The translations under genes were made by a program, and so were the position numbers. A stretch of 64,000 bases of DNA, from the NCBI RefSeq assembly GCF_042685105.1, contig NZ_JBHUMO010000001.1, positions 1 through 64,000 of the forward strand, in the 5' to 3' direction. Each line of letters starts with the position of its first letter. Within the stretch, counting starts at the first letter, position 1. The notes below the pieces were generated by a model that saw nothing but the letters and a program-made list of their open reading frames with translations, did no database searches and was not told where the DNA came from. This document shows, piece after piece, positions 34,659 to 42,707 of the stretch. This DNA is from Enterococcus_G camelliae. GTDB lineage: Bacteria > Bacillota > Bacilli > Lactobacillales > Enterococcaceae.

Positions 34659-35393
34659 ATGTTAGCATTGAAAGATTGGAACAAATCCTATCAAGAGAAT
34701 CATGTTTTAAAAAATATTGGGTTAACTGTGGAGACTGGAAATGTTTTAACCATCATTGGGTCAAGTGGTTCGGGTAAATCCACGTTGTTGCGTTCCATCA
34801 ATTTTTTAGAGCCAGCCGATAGTGGTACGATTCAAATTGGTGAAATGGTACGAGATGTTGCAACGACAACCAAGGCCGATATTTTGGCAATTCGTCGACA
34901 AACGGCGATGGTTTTCCAAAATTACGCATTATTTTCAAAAAAAACAGTGAAAGAAAATGTGATGGAAGCCCTAATCGCAGTGAAAAAAATGCCTGTTAAA
35001 GAAGCAACTTTGATTGCGGAAGAACAGTTGCAACGAGTGGGCATGGCTGATCGGATGGATTTTTACCCGAATAAATTATCAGGAGGACAACAGCAGCGGG
35101 TAGGCATCGCTAGAGCGTTAGCTATTCAGCCACACGTGATTTTGTTTGATGAACCGACATCTGCACTTGATCCAGAGTTAGTCGCTGGCATTTTGGATTT
35201 GATTCAAGGGATTGCCCATCAGCATACAACCATGATTATGGTGACCCATGAAATGAATTTTGCCAAAGAAGTCTCTGATCAAGTCATCTTTCTTGATCAA
35301 GGACGAATCTTGGAACAAGGAACACCAAAGGAATTGTTTGATCATCCACAAGAGGAACGGACAAAACAATTTATTCAAGGATTTCATGCATAA
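34659..35393 (+). CDS. Amino-acid ABC transporter ATP-binding protein
   Basis: A 244-residue ATPase of the GlnQ/HisP type: Walker A GSSGSGKST, Q-loop VFQNYALF, signature LSGGQQQRVGIARAL, Walker B VILFDEPTSALDPE and the switch His in MVTHEMNFA. ATG 34659 follows GAAGGTGAAGACC; a GTG at 34644 is a weaker choice. It is 20 bases behind its fused binding protein/permease and forms a two-gene importer with it. Confidence 0.95.
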   Translation: MLALKDWNKSYQENHVLKNIGLTVETGNVLTIIGSSGSGKSTLLRSINFLEPADSGTIQIGEMVRDVATTTKADILAIRRQTAMVFQNYALFSKKTVKENVMEALIAVKKMPVKEATLIAEEQLQRVGMADRMDFYPNKLSGGQQQRVGIARALAIQPHVILFDEPTSALDPELVAGILDLIQGIAHQHTTMIMVTHEMNFAKEVSDQVIFLDQGRILEQGTPKELFDHPQEERTKQFIQGFHA

Positions 35394-35507
35394 GGTTATC
35401 AGGATAGGCATTCAAGCAGTACTTTACCTGGTATCAAGGATTCGTTGATTGTTTTTTTCCGGGAAATACTACATAGTGAGTAGCATCTGGAAAGCGAGGA
35501 AAATCAA

Positions 35508-35799
35508 ATGAAAATTGGTGAAAAAATTCAATTATTGAGAAAAAAAACAAATGACGCAAAACAAGGTGGCGGAGGTACTGCATGTCTCCACTCAAGCAGT
35601 TTCAAACTGGGAACGAGGGAAAGGGTATCCTGATATTCAAAATATTCTTCAACTTTCTGACCTGTTTGATGTGTCTTTAGATGAATGAACTAAGGAAGAT
35701 GTGGCTTTCAGCAAGTGAACGTCTTTGTATTTGTTGTCGCTAGTATTATGTTTGGAGAATCCTGTTACTTTTGGTACAAAAAAAGACTATTAAGAGCGT
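35508..35799 (+). pseudogene. Frameshifted XRE-family regulator remnant
   Basis: ATG 35508 (after GCGAGGAAAATCAA) opens MKIGEKIQLLRKK and then loses frame at a run of eight A (35540-35547). Removing one A restores an XRE helix-turn-helix: QMTQNKVAEVLHVSTQ, then AVSNWERGKGYPDIQ, with a stop at 35686-35688 where an Asp-Glu-Leu-type continuation would be expected. Sequence up to about 35799 looks like degraded C-terminal coding DNA. The gene is therefore broken at least once, or the A-run was miscounted. Confidence 0.75.
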
Positions 35800-35830
35800 A
35801 GTTAGTGATTACCAAGAGTACAAAACAACA

Positions 35831-35865
35831 CACCCCCAGCTGACCATTCAGCTGGGGGTTATTTT
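35831..35865. terminator. Bidirectional terminator
   Basis: ACCCCCAGCTGA (35832-35843), loop CCAT, TCAGCTGGGGGT (35848-35859), then TTATTTTAT. It separates the pseudogene region from the convergent amino-acid permease. Confidence 0.8.
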
Positions 35866-35876
35866 ATAGAATGAGG

Positions 35877-37220
35877 TTAAAGAGATTCTTTGTCCATGAC
35901 TTGAACAGTTGGTTTCCGATAACTAAAGAACATAATCGCATACAAAAGAGCCGTTAAAAGGGTGATAGTTGGCGAATTATTCACAATAATTCCCACGAAG
36001 ATCAGAGTTAAGCCAATAAAAGCAAGACCACTAAAAATCAAATGACGGCGATGATTGGTTTGTTTGGCTAACAGGAAAGCTGCTACTGTTAATAATCCCC
36101 AAGTAAGTAGGACTGTGTAAGACAAGCTACCCACTAAATAACTGAACAGTTTTTCGCCAAGAAAATAAGAAATAATCACTCCTAAGTAGAGGGTACCTGT
36201 ACAAAATAAAACAGCATTTTGCGGTACTTGGTGATGATTTAACGTGGTCATTTTTTTTGAAAAGCTACTAGGACGATCATGTAAACGGAAAAAGAGTGTA
36301 CGTGATGAGGCATAAACTCCGGAATTAATTGAAGAAAAAAGAGCTAAAATAATCACGAAATTCACCACATCCGCTGCATAGGGAATATGCATTTTTTCAA
36401 AAATCAAAACAAATGGGCTAACTTCACTGGTAGCCAAGGTATGCCAGGGATAAATAATCAATAAGAGCAGCATTGGAATCAAGTAAAAGGAAATAATGCG
36501 GCCCATTACCCCACGAATCGCTCGAGGAATCGCTGTTTTGGGATCCTCTGTTTCACTCACTGTTATCGCAATTAATTCAGAACCACCATAAGAGTAGATG
36601 ACAACTAATAGCGAGCTGATGATACCTGAAATGCCTAATGGCGCAAATCCTCCATGGCTGTTCATGGCCGAAACAGTAGGGATCAAACCATTAACTAAAG
36701 CATGCTTGCCAACTAAGTAAAGACCAAATACAATCAGTAGCATGATGACGGCTATTTTTGCTAAAGCTAGCCAGTATTCTGTCTCTGCAAACAGGCGAAC
36801 GGAATACAAGTTAATAAAGGTCGTTAATAAAGCAAGTCCGAAGACGAACACCCATACAGGCACAGTTGGGAACCAAACTTGCATAAAACTGGCTAAAGCC
36901 ACCGCCTCGGCAATAATATTGATGATCCACATTGACCAATAGAGCCAATCGATAAAATCCGCTGCGTGATCCCCTAAAACAGGCTGGACAACACCGGACA
37001 TGCCACCTTTGATTGTTTCTTGGGACAAGACCAGTTGTCCTAATCCAGTCATAACAATAAACAAGAGCAATCCACCTAATAAAAAAGCTACTAAGACGGC
37101 AGGACCAGCAAGGCCAATCGCATTGCCACTGCCTTTAAAGAGTCCAGCACCGATTGCGCCACCCAAAGCAAGCATCGTAATATGGCGAGTAGTCATTTGT
37201 TTTTGCAATTTTTTTTCCAT
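35877..37220 (-). CDS. APC-family amino-acid permease
   Basis: A 447-residue permease with about twelve transmembrane segments. The first helix carries LALGGAIGAGLFKGSG and later IYSYGGSELIAITVSETEDP; both are typical of the AnsP/AroP/GABA-permease type of the APC superfamily. It imports an amino acid with a proton; the substrate is not fixed by the sequence. ATG 37220 is chosen (AAAAGAG upstream) rather than the earlier ATG at 37238, which has no ribosome site. It is divergent from the AraC gene. Confidence 0.93.
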   Translation of the reverse strand: MEKKLQKQMTTRHITMLALGGAIGAGLFKGSGNAIGLAGPAVLVAFLLGGLLLFIVMTGLGQLVLSQETIKGGMSGVVQPVLGDHAADFIDWLYWSMWIINIIAEAVALASFMQVWFPTVPVWVFVFGLALLTTFINLYSVRLFAETEYWLALAKIAVIMLLIVFGLYLVGKHALVNGLIPTVSAMNSHGGFAPLGISGIISSLLVVIYSYGGSELIAITVSETEDPKTAIPRAIRGVMGRIISFYLIPMLLLLIIYPWHTLATSEVSPFVLIFEKMHIPYAADVVNFVIILALFSSINSGVYASSRTLFFRLHDRPSSFSKKMTTLNHHQVPQNAVLFCTGTLYLGVIISYFLGEKLFSYLVGSLSYTVLLTWGLLTVAAFLLAKQTNHRRHLIFSGLAFIGLTLIFVGIIVNNSPTITLLTALLYAIMFFSYRKPTVQVMDKESL

Positions 37221-37458
37221 AATGTTCTCTTTTCTCATTCAATTTAAGCATCGTTATAAGTACTTCACAATTCTCTAATGATAGCAAAAATTTTAAGATT
37301 TCTGCGGATATGTGAGGGGTTTCTCATGCTGTACTCATCAATTTTTTATCAACTATCGATAAAGATGGGAGGCTTGCAAGTAACAACTAAGACGAATGAA
37401 CCGAAGATATGTTATTATAAAGCAAGCAAAGACGTTACAAAATCGGAGGAATGGGCAG

Positions 37459-38364
37459 ATGAAACAGTATTTTGTTTCAAGAAATAGTCACTCTTATCCT
37501 ATTCAGGTAAATGATCAATTGGTTTATATCAGTAAAGTCTCCGTTGCTGATAGAGACCATCCACGAACGATGCATGCGCATGAAGATTTGGTGGAAGTGA
37601 TTCTTATTACGCAAGGAAATGGTGATATTTTTATCGGCAATCGCTATTTTCCAATTAAAAAAGGTGATTTGATTGTGTACAATAGTACCGTTGTTCATGA
37701 TGAGCTTTTTAGTAGTCAGCCGGTGTCGTTGTATTGTTTAGCTTTCAAACAATTGGAACAAACTGATTTGCGACGGAATGCGTTAATTCCTGATGATATT
37801 CAACCCATCTTTCAAACGGGCCAACAGTTTGAGCTACTTAAGTCGTGGTTTGCCTCAGCTTTCTCTCTCTTGGAGAGCGAAGTAAATGGTTATGAACAGC
37901 TGGCTCAAAAAATGAGTGAAATTATTTTAACGTTTTTAAGAGAAAACACGTTTCAAAAAGCGATTAAAAATGAGATTGAGGATCATAAACTTGCTGCGGT
38001 ACGGGACATCAAAACATATATCGACAATCACTTTGCAGAGGATTTTAAATTAAAAGATTTCAAAGAACAGGGGAGATGGGCAATTAATGAATATTATTTT
38101 GCTCATAAGTTCAAAGAATTGTATGCCTATTCTCCCATCGAGTATCTTCAACGGAGGAGAATTGGGGAAGCTCAGACAATGTTGATTAATACAGACTTAT
38201 CCTTGACGGCCATTGCGCACCAAGTCGGATTGAATAGTTCAACTTATTTTTCAACATTATTTAAAAAAATGGTTAATATGACACCAAAAGAGTACCGCAT
38301 GAAATATACGTTGAAAGAAAAGAATCAAGGAAAAGAGCAAGATAGTGAAAAAGATTCCTTTTAA
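37459..38364 (+). CDS. AraC family transcriptional regulator
   Basis: A 301-residue AraC/XylS regulator. The N-terminal cupin-like sensor domain (residues about 25-130; HAHEDLVEVILITQGNGDIFI, and FPIKKGDLIVYNS) precedes a C-terminal double HTH (about 190-285; YFAHKFKELYAYSPIEYLQRRRIGEAQTMLINT, SLTAIAHQVGLNSSTYFSTLFKK). ATG 37459 follows CGGAGGAATGGG; the longer frame from 37396 starts in the ribosome-site region and is unlikely. It is immediately upstream of a sugar porter and an oxidoreductase, its probable target operon. Confidence 0.93.
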   Translation: MKQYFVSRNSHSYPIQVNDQLVYISKVSVADRDHPRTMHAHEDLVEVILITQGNGDIFIGNRYFPIKKGDLIVYNSTVVHDELFSSQPVSLYCLAFKQLEQTDLRRNALIPDDIQPIFQTGQQFELLKSWFASAFSLLESEVNGYEQLAQKMSEIILTFLRENTFQKAIKNEIEDHKLAAVRDIKTYIDNHFAEDFKLKDFKEQGRWAINEYYFAHKFKELYAYSPIEYLQRRRIGEAQTMLINTDLSLTAIAHQVGLNSSTYFSTLFKKMVNMTPKEYRMKYTLKEKNQGKEQDSEKDSF

Positions 38365-38370
38365 AAAAAT

Positions 38371-38402
38371 AAAAATCGTTACGTTGTAACGGTTTTTATT
38401 TT
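38371..38402 (+). terminator. Terminator of araC-type gene
   Basis: AAAAATCGTTAC (38371-38382), loop GTT, GTAACGGTTTTT (38386-38397), with a T-rich tail. Confidence 0.85.
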
Positions 38403-38429
38403 TTTATTTGAACAAGATACCAAAAATAA

Positions 38430-38530
38430 ATGGATTCGCTTTCTTTTATAATGTGAATACAAACACAAATAAAGAGCTGAGAAAAAATATTATGAAATTA
38501 TTCCTTTTATCATTGCCTTTTTATTTGTGA
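38430..38530 (+). promoter_or_regulatory. Promoter and leader of the porter-oxidoreductase operon
   Basis: A -10 TATAAT lies at 38447-38452. TGGATTCGCTTTCT just before it is a two-mismatch match to the CcpA cre consensus, so catabolite control is possible. In the leader CACAAATAAA (about 38464) pairs with TTTATTTGTG (about 38518), a hairpin whose role is unclear. Confidence 0.5.
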
Positions 38531-38554
38531 AAAAAAATATAAGGAGCGGTAAAT

Positions 38555-39421
38555 ATGGGCAATATCTTATTAGGTCTGGTTCCAGCACTCATGTGGGGGT
38601 TGCAACCGTTAGTGATGCAAAAAATTGGTGGCAAGGCAACCAATCAACAAATGGGGATGTCAATGGGCGCCTTACTTTTTTCCATTGGTGTCATGATTTT
38701 TCACCGTCCAGATGCTTGGGGAATGAATTTGATCATAGCTTCCTTGCTTTGTGGGGTTGTTTGGTCGTTCGGTCAAATTAACCAAATTAAAAGTTTTCAT
38801 ATTATTGGGGTTTCGCGAGCAATGCCTATTTCAACGGGAACACAATTAATTGGTACATCATTAGTCGGCGTGCTTTATTTTCACGAATGGACACGAACTA
38901 TGCAATTTGTCTTAGGAATTTCAGCACTAGTTCTATTCATTTTAGGGGTCTCTCTGACTGCTTTTCAAGAACAAGCAGAAGAAGTGTCAGGAAAAGTGAA
39001 TATGAAAAAAGGTGTAATTATTTTATTAATGTCTTCTGCAGCATTTGTGTTGTACGCGGTCATTCCACGTGTGGCAGGTATCAATGGTTGGGATGCAGTT
39101 TTTCCACAAGCAATTGGCATGTTTTTAGGATCCATGCTCTTCTGTTCCTTTGAAAAGGAGCCAGCTATTTTTGGTGCAAAATCATTTCAAAATATCGTAA
39201 CAGGCTTCTTCTTCGCCGTCGCAAATGTCGCTATGATGTTATCAAATGAGGCCAATGGCGTTGCTTTAGGCTTTACCCTTTCACAGATGAATGTCATTGT
39301 TGCAACGCTTGGAGGTATGTTCATTTTACATGAAACGAAGACGACTAAAGAAACGAAATATACTTTAGGTGGCTTGATTCTTGTGGTTGCTGGCGGAATA
39401 TTAATCGGTTTGACGAAATAA
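38555..39421 (+). CDS. GRP-family sugar uptake protein (GlcU/RbsU type)
   Basis: A 288-residue integral membrane protein of the glucose/ribose porter family, with about ten hydrophobic segments. The start NILLGLVPALMWGLQPLVMQKIGG and the ending LGGLILVVAGGILIGL are typical. It is an energy-driven sugar transporter (proton symport is the usual inference). ATG 38555 follows TAAGGAGCGG. The partner oxidoreductase begins 19 bases after its stop. Confidence 0.92.
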   Translation: MGNILLGLVPALMWGLQPLVMQKIGGKATNQQMGMSMGALLFSIGVMIFHRPDAWGMNLIIASLLCGVVWSFGQINQIKSFHIIGVSRAMPISTGTQLIGTSLVGVLYFHEWTRTMQFVLGISALVLFILGVSLTAFQEQAEEVSGKVNMKKGVIILLMSSAAFVLYAVIPRVAGINGWDAVFPQAIGMFLGSMLFCSFEKEPAIFGAKSFQNIVTGFFFAVANVAMMLSNEANGVALGFTLSQMNVIVATLGGMFILHETKTTKETKYTLGGLILVVAGGILIGLTK

Positions 39422-39440
39422 TAAAAATGGAGGAAAAAAA

Positions 39441-40454
39441 ATGAGTACAAAAAAACTTCGTGTAGGCGTAATTGGTTGTGGAGCAATTGGGCGAGAACAT
39501 ATCCATCGTTTGATGACCGTTGTCCCTTCAGCTACAGTTGTTGCAGTTTATGATTATTTTGAAGAAGCAGCACAAAAAGTTGCTGCTGCATATGAGGGAA
39601 TTGCTGTCTTTCCGAGTGGGGAAGCAATTATCGAAAGCGAAGCCGTCGATGCGGTATTGGTTGCGACGACCGATGATACCCATGCTGGTTACGTGATGCA
39701 TTGTTTAGACAATGAAAAATATGTATTTTGTGAAAAACCTTTGGCCCTGACGGCACCAGAATGTGAAGCAATGTTAGCCAAGGAGAAAGCGATTGGCAAG
39801 CGTTTGATTCAAGTAGGTTTTAATCGTCGCTTTGATGTAGGTTACCGTGAAATGAAACAAGCCATTAAAGAGGGTGAAATCGGCGAACCGCTCATGATTC
39901 ATAGTGCGCATCGTAACATTTCTCAGGCTCCAGGATTCGAAACAGATTATGCCATTACTCGAGTTGCTATCCACGAAATTGATATCACACGTTGGTTGTT
40001 AGAGGAAGAATACGAGGAAGTTCAAGTGTTGACAGTCAAACAAAGTCGTCGAACAACTGGTGATTGGTTGAACCCGCAATTAGTCATGTTTAAGACAGTC
40101 ACCGGTCAACGAGTTGATGTAGAGGTTCAAACAGATGGGGCGTATGCTTATGATATTCAATGCCAAGTTGTTGGAGAAGATGGGACATTGAATTTGCCAG
40201 ATCCGGCTAAAGTTTGGAAGCGAACAAATCAAAGCTTCTCGTATTCTCTAACAGATCATTGGGCAAAACGATTTATTGAATCCTATGATACAGAATTTAA
40301 TGAGTGGGCTGAATCGGTAGTAGCAGATCAATTGGTTGGTCCGAGTGCCTGGGATGGCTATGTATCCTGTGTGGTTTCGGATGCGTTGATTCTTTCAAGA
40401 AAAACGGGAGTACCAGAAAAAATTAAACTAGTTGAAAAAGCAGATATTTATTAA
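39441..40454 (+). CDS. Gfo/Idh/MocA family oxidoreductase (inositol-dehydrogenase-like)
   Basis: A 337-residue NAD(P)-dependent sugar or cyclitol dehydrogenase. The Rossmann motif GVIGCGAIGREHIHRL opens it, and the catalytic EKP motif is CEKPLAL near residue 98. The length and motifs suit the IolG branch (myo- or scyllo-inositol 2-dehydrogenase), but no other inositol genes are near. With the porter and the AraC regulator it forms a minimal import-and-oxidise cassette for a sugar or polyol. ATG 39441 follows TGGAGGAAAAAAA. Confidence 0.92.
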   Translation: MSTKKLRVGVIGCGAIGREHIHRLMTVVPSATVVAVYDYFEEAAQKVAAAYEGIAVFPSGEAIIESEAVDAVLVATTDDTHAGYVMHCLDNEKYVFCEKPLALTAPECEAMLAKEKAIGKRLIQVGFNRRFDVGYREMKQAIKEGEIGEPLMIHSAHRNISQAPGFETDYAITRVAIHEIDITRWLLEEEYEEVQVLTVKQSRRTTGDWLNPQLVMFKTVTGQRVDVEVQTDGAYAYDIQCQVVGEDGTLNLPDPAKVWKRTNQSFSYSLTDHWAKRFIESYDTEFNEWAESVVADQLVGPSAWDGYVSCVVSDALILSRKTGVPEKIKLVEKADIY

Positions 40455-40488
40455 AGCTTTTGAGTAAATAGGTGAACAAGCAAAAGTC

Positions 40489-40535
40489 TCGAAAAACTTC
40501 TATTGATAATCATTAATGGAAGTTTTTGGGGCTAT
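40489..40535 (+). terminator. Terminator after oxidoreductase gene
   Basis: AAAAACTTC (about 40493-40501) pairs with GAAGTTTTT (40519-40527), with an inner CTATTGAT/ATTAATGG stem. Confidence 0.6.
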
Positions 40536-40606
40536 TTTGTTAGACATGTAGTGCTTCTAAGAAAGTTGTGGTATCGTAATGGAAAAAAGGAAGGGAAGAA
40601 GTACTG

Positions 40607-40999
40607 ATGTTCTTAAAAGAAGAAAAGTTCTGTGAGTATCTAAATGAATTATTTCCGGAACAACATTTTGAGAAGGGGCATTCCGTCATATCTATCAATG
40701 TAGTGCAACTTCAACCTATTATGAGTTGTGTCTATATTACAGATGATTGTGTCGCAGCAGCCAAGTATAATCGCCAATTCCAAATTTTTAGCGATGGGCT
40801 ATGCTTTGAAAAAAAACAACTGCAATCCATTGTGTTTCGAAAAAAAGGATTGGGTGGGGTGTTAAGCGTTCAGACTTCAGAAAAATTGCCTAATGGTCAG
40901 CCAATTACGCTACAATTGACACTATCATCCCTGACTGGAACGAAATGGCACAAAAAAAATTTTCAAACCATCAGTACATTGTACCAAGAGCATTCCTAA
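40607..40999 (+). CDS. Hypothetical protein (PH-like fold possible)
   Basis: A 130-residue soluble protein I do not recognise. It has no signal peptide or membrane segment and is mostly alternating beta strands (MSCVYITDDCVAAAKY, LSVQTSEKLPNGQPITLQLTL), compatible with a small PH-like domain. It has its own ribosome site (AAGGGAAGAAG before ATG 40607) and ends in a good terminator (40989-41017), so it is a single-gene unit. Function unknown. Confidence 0.75.
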   Translation: MFLKEEKFCEYLNELFPEQHFEKGHSVISINVVQLQPIMSCVYITDDCVAAAKYNRQFQIFSDGLCFEKKQLQSIVFRKKGLGGVLSVQTSEKLPNGQPITLQLTLSSLTGTKWHKKNFQTISTLYQEHS

Positions 41000-41017
41000 G
41001 CAGGAATGCTTTTTTTT
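40989..41017 (+). terminator. Terminator
   Basis: AGCATTCC (40989-40996) pairs with GGAATGCT (41003-41010), then eight T. Confidence 0.88.
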
Positions 41018-41096
41018 AATTTGAAAAAAATACAAATGATTAAAAACGCTTGAAAATACTTATGATATTTCGTACACTAAAGTTGAGGTGGATGAA

Positions 41097-41843
41097 ATGT
41101 ATCAACAAGAACGTATACAGAAAATTTTGCAGCTTTTGCGCAACAAAGGAAGGCTGACTAAGCAAGAAATCATGACAACCTTTGCTATTTCCTCGGATAC
41201 CGCTCGAAGAGATATTCTCGAAGTATGCCAATCACCAGAAGTTATTCGTACCCATGGTGGCATTATGTTAGCAAATCAAGATCAGCATGTATTTGATTTT
41301 TTTCAACGAGAACATATGGCACAACCTGAAAAAAAGCGCATGGCTCGATGCGTAGTTGAACAACTTGAGGAAGGAGGCGTCTACTTTTTTGATGTGTCAA
41401 CAACAATGGTTTTAGCAGCAAAGGAAGTGAATGTTGCTTGCAGTATCTATACCCATTCTTTAGATGTTGCTTTTGAGTTGGCAACAAAGGAAAAGGTCAC
41501 CATTCATTTGCTGGGTGGGGTGTTTGATTTTGCCAACCGTTTCTTTTATTCACCAACGGAGGTAGCGCTTCTGAAGCAAGTCAAATTTGATCAATGTTTT
41601 CTTGGAGGGGCAAGTATTGAGCCCGAGGGTGTTTTTTTTAAAGAGCAAACGAATGCTAGCTTAAAGCGTCAAGTTATTCAACAGAGCCGATTGGTAACTT
41701 TAGTAGCGGAGCATCAAAAATTTTCTAAACAAGCTACGTACTTGGGCATTTACTTTCCAGAAATTTATCAGTTTATCACAGATCAAGAATTAACTATAGA
41801 TGAGAAAAAATATTTCAATAAAGCGATAAAAATTTGCCGATAG
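41097..41843 (+). CDS. DeoR family transcriptional regulator
   Basis: A 248-residue DeoR-family repressor: HTH (ERIQKILQLLRNKGRLTKQEIMTTFAISSDTARRDI) followed by a DeoR C-terminal sensor (FDVSTTMVLAAKEV, and later LGGVFDFANRFFY). ATG 41097 is preferred (TGAGGTG 6 bases upstream) to GTG 41088. It precedes a HAD phosphatase by 12 bases and lies at the head of the LevR/PTS region, so it may respond to a sugar phosphate and control the phosphatase. AAAACGCTTGAAAA in its promoter area is weakly cre-like. Confidence 0.9.
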   Translation: MYQQERIQKILQLLRNKGRLTKQEIMTTFAISSDTARRDILEVCQSPEVIRTHGGIMLANQDQHVFDFFQREHMAQPEKKRMARCVVEQLEEGGVYFFDVSTTMVLAAKEVNVACSIYTHSLDVAFELATKEKVTIHLLGGVFDFANRFFYSPTEVALLKQVKFDQCFLGGASIEPEGVFFKEQTNASLKRQVIQQSRLVTLVAEHQKFSKQATYLGIYFPEIYQFITDQELTIDEKKYFNKAIKICR

Positions 41844-41855
41844 TGAGGAGTAAGA

Positions 41856-42692
41856 ATGGAAAAAAAACTTGTCATTTCAGATATTGATGGGACATTGTTA
41901 AATGAGGAGCACCAATTAACAGAAAAAACGATACGAGTGGTTCACCAATTAACGAAGGAGGGTGTGCCATTGGTGTTGGCTTCTGCACGTTCACCAAAAG
42001 CAATGGAACACTTGGCTCGTCAATTGCAGATTGAAACGCCACTTGTCTGTTTCAATGGCGCACTAATCATGCAAAAAACGAAAACAAGGTTTGATCCATT
42101 GTACAGTGTTTCATTAGAACGGATAGATGTCATTTTAGTGTACCAGTTACTTCGACAACGGTTTCCCAATATTCAAGTAAGTATTTACTCGAATGATCGA
42201 TGGCTCGTCGAAGAAAAAAATTGGTGGGTGCAGCAAGAAGAAAAGATTGCTGAAATTTCAGCAGAAGTTATCGATGTACCGAACTTTTTAAAAGAGTACC
42301 ACCCAGTTCATAAAATGTTATGCATGGGTTCAGAGGATGAGTTGCATTTGGCGAGTAAAGAATTGGAAAACTTAGGAATAATCGGGATAACAACGGCTTT
42401 TTCAAAACCTACCTATCTAGAAATTGTGAATAATCAAGTTTCAAAATTAGCTAGTCTTCAATTTCTTTGCCAATTTTATGATATTTCTTTGAAAAATACT
42501 GTCGCAATTGGTGATAATTATAACGACATGCCAATGCTTCAGTATGCTGGAATTGGTATAGCGATGGGCAATGCCCCCTTGGCGGTAAAGGAAATCGCAA
42601 CCCTGCAAACAACCTCGAATAAAGAAGAAGGGTTTAGTAAGGGTTTGGCAAACTGTTTTGGATTGGATATAATGGACCAAAAAGTGTTTTAA
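41856..42692 (+). CDS. Cof-type HAD phosphatase
   Basis: A 278-residue HAD hydrolase of the Cof/YidA type: motif I ISDIDGTLLN with the nucleophilic Asp, motif II LASARS, and motif IV IGDNYNDMPMLQYAGIGIAMGNA. It dephosphorylates a sugar phosphate or similar metabolite. ATG 41856 follows GTGAGGAGTAAG. It is cotranscribed with the DeoR gene and abuts the LevR activator gene (16 bases). Confidence 0.93.
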   Translation: MEKKLVISDIDGTLLNEEHQLTEKTIRVVHQLTKEGVPLVLASARSPKAMEHLARQLQIETPLVCFNGALIMQKTKTRFDPLYSVSLERIDVILVYQLLRQRFPNIQVSIYSNDRWLVEEKNWWVQQEEKIAEISAEVIDVPNFLKEYHPVHKMLCMGSEDELHLASKELENLGIIGITTAFSKPTYLEIVNNQVSKLASLQFLCQFYDISLKNTVAIGDNYNDMPMLQYAGIGIAMGNAPLAVKEIATLQTTSNKEEGFSKGLANCFGLDIMDQKVF

Positions 42693-42707
42693 AAGGCTGG
42701 GGAAAGT

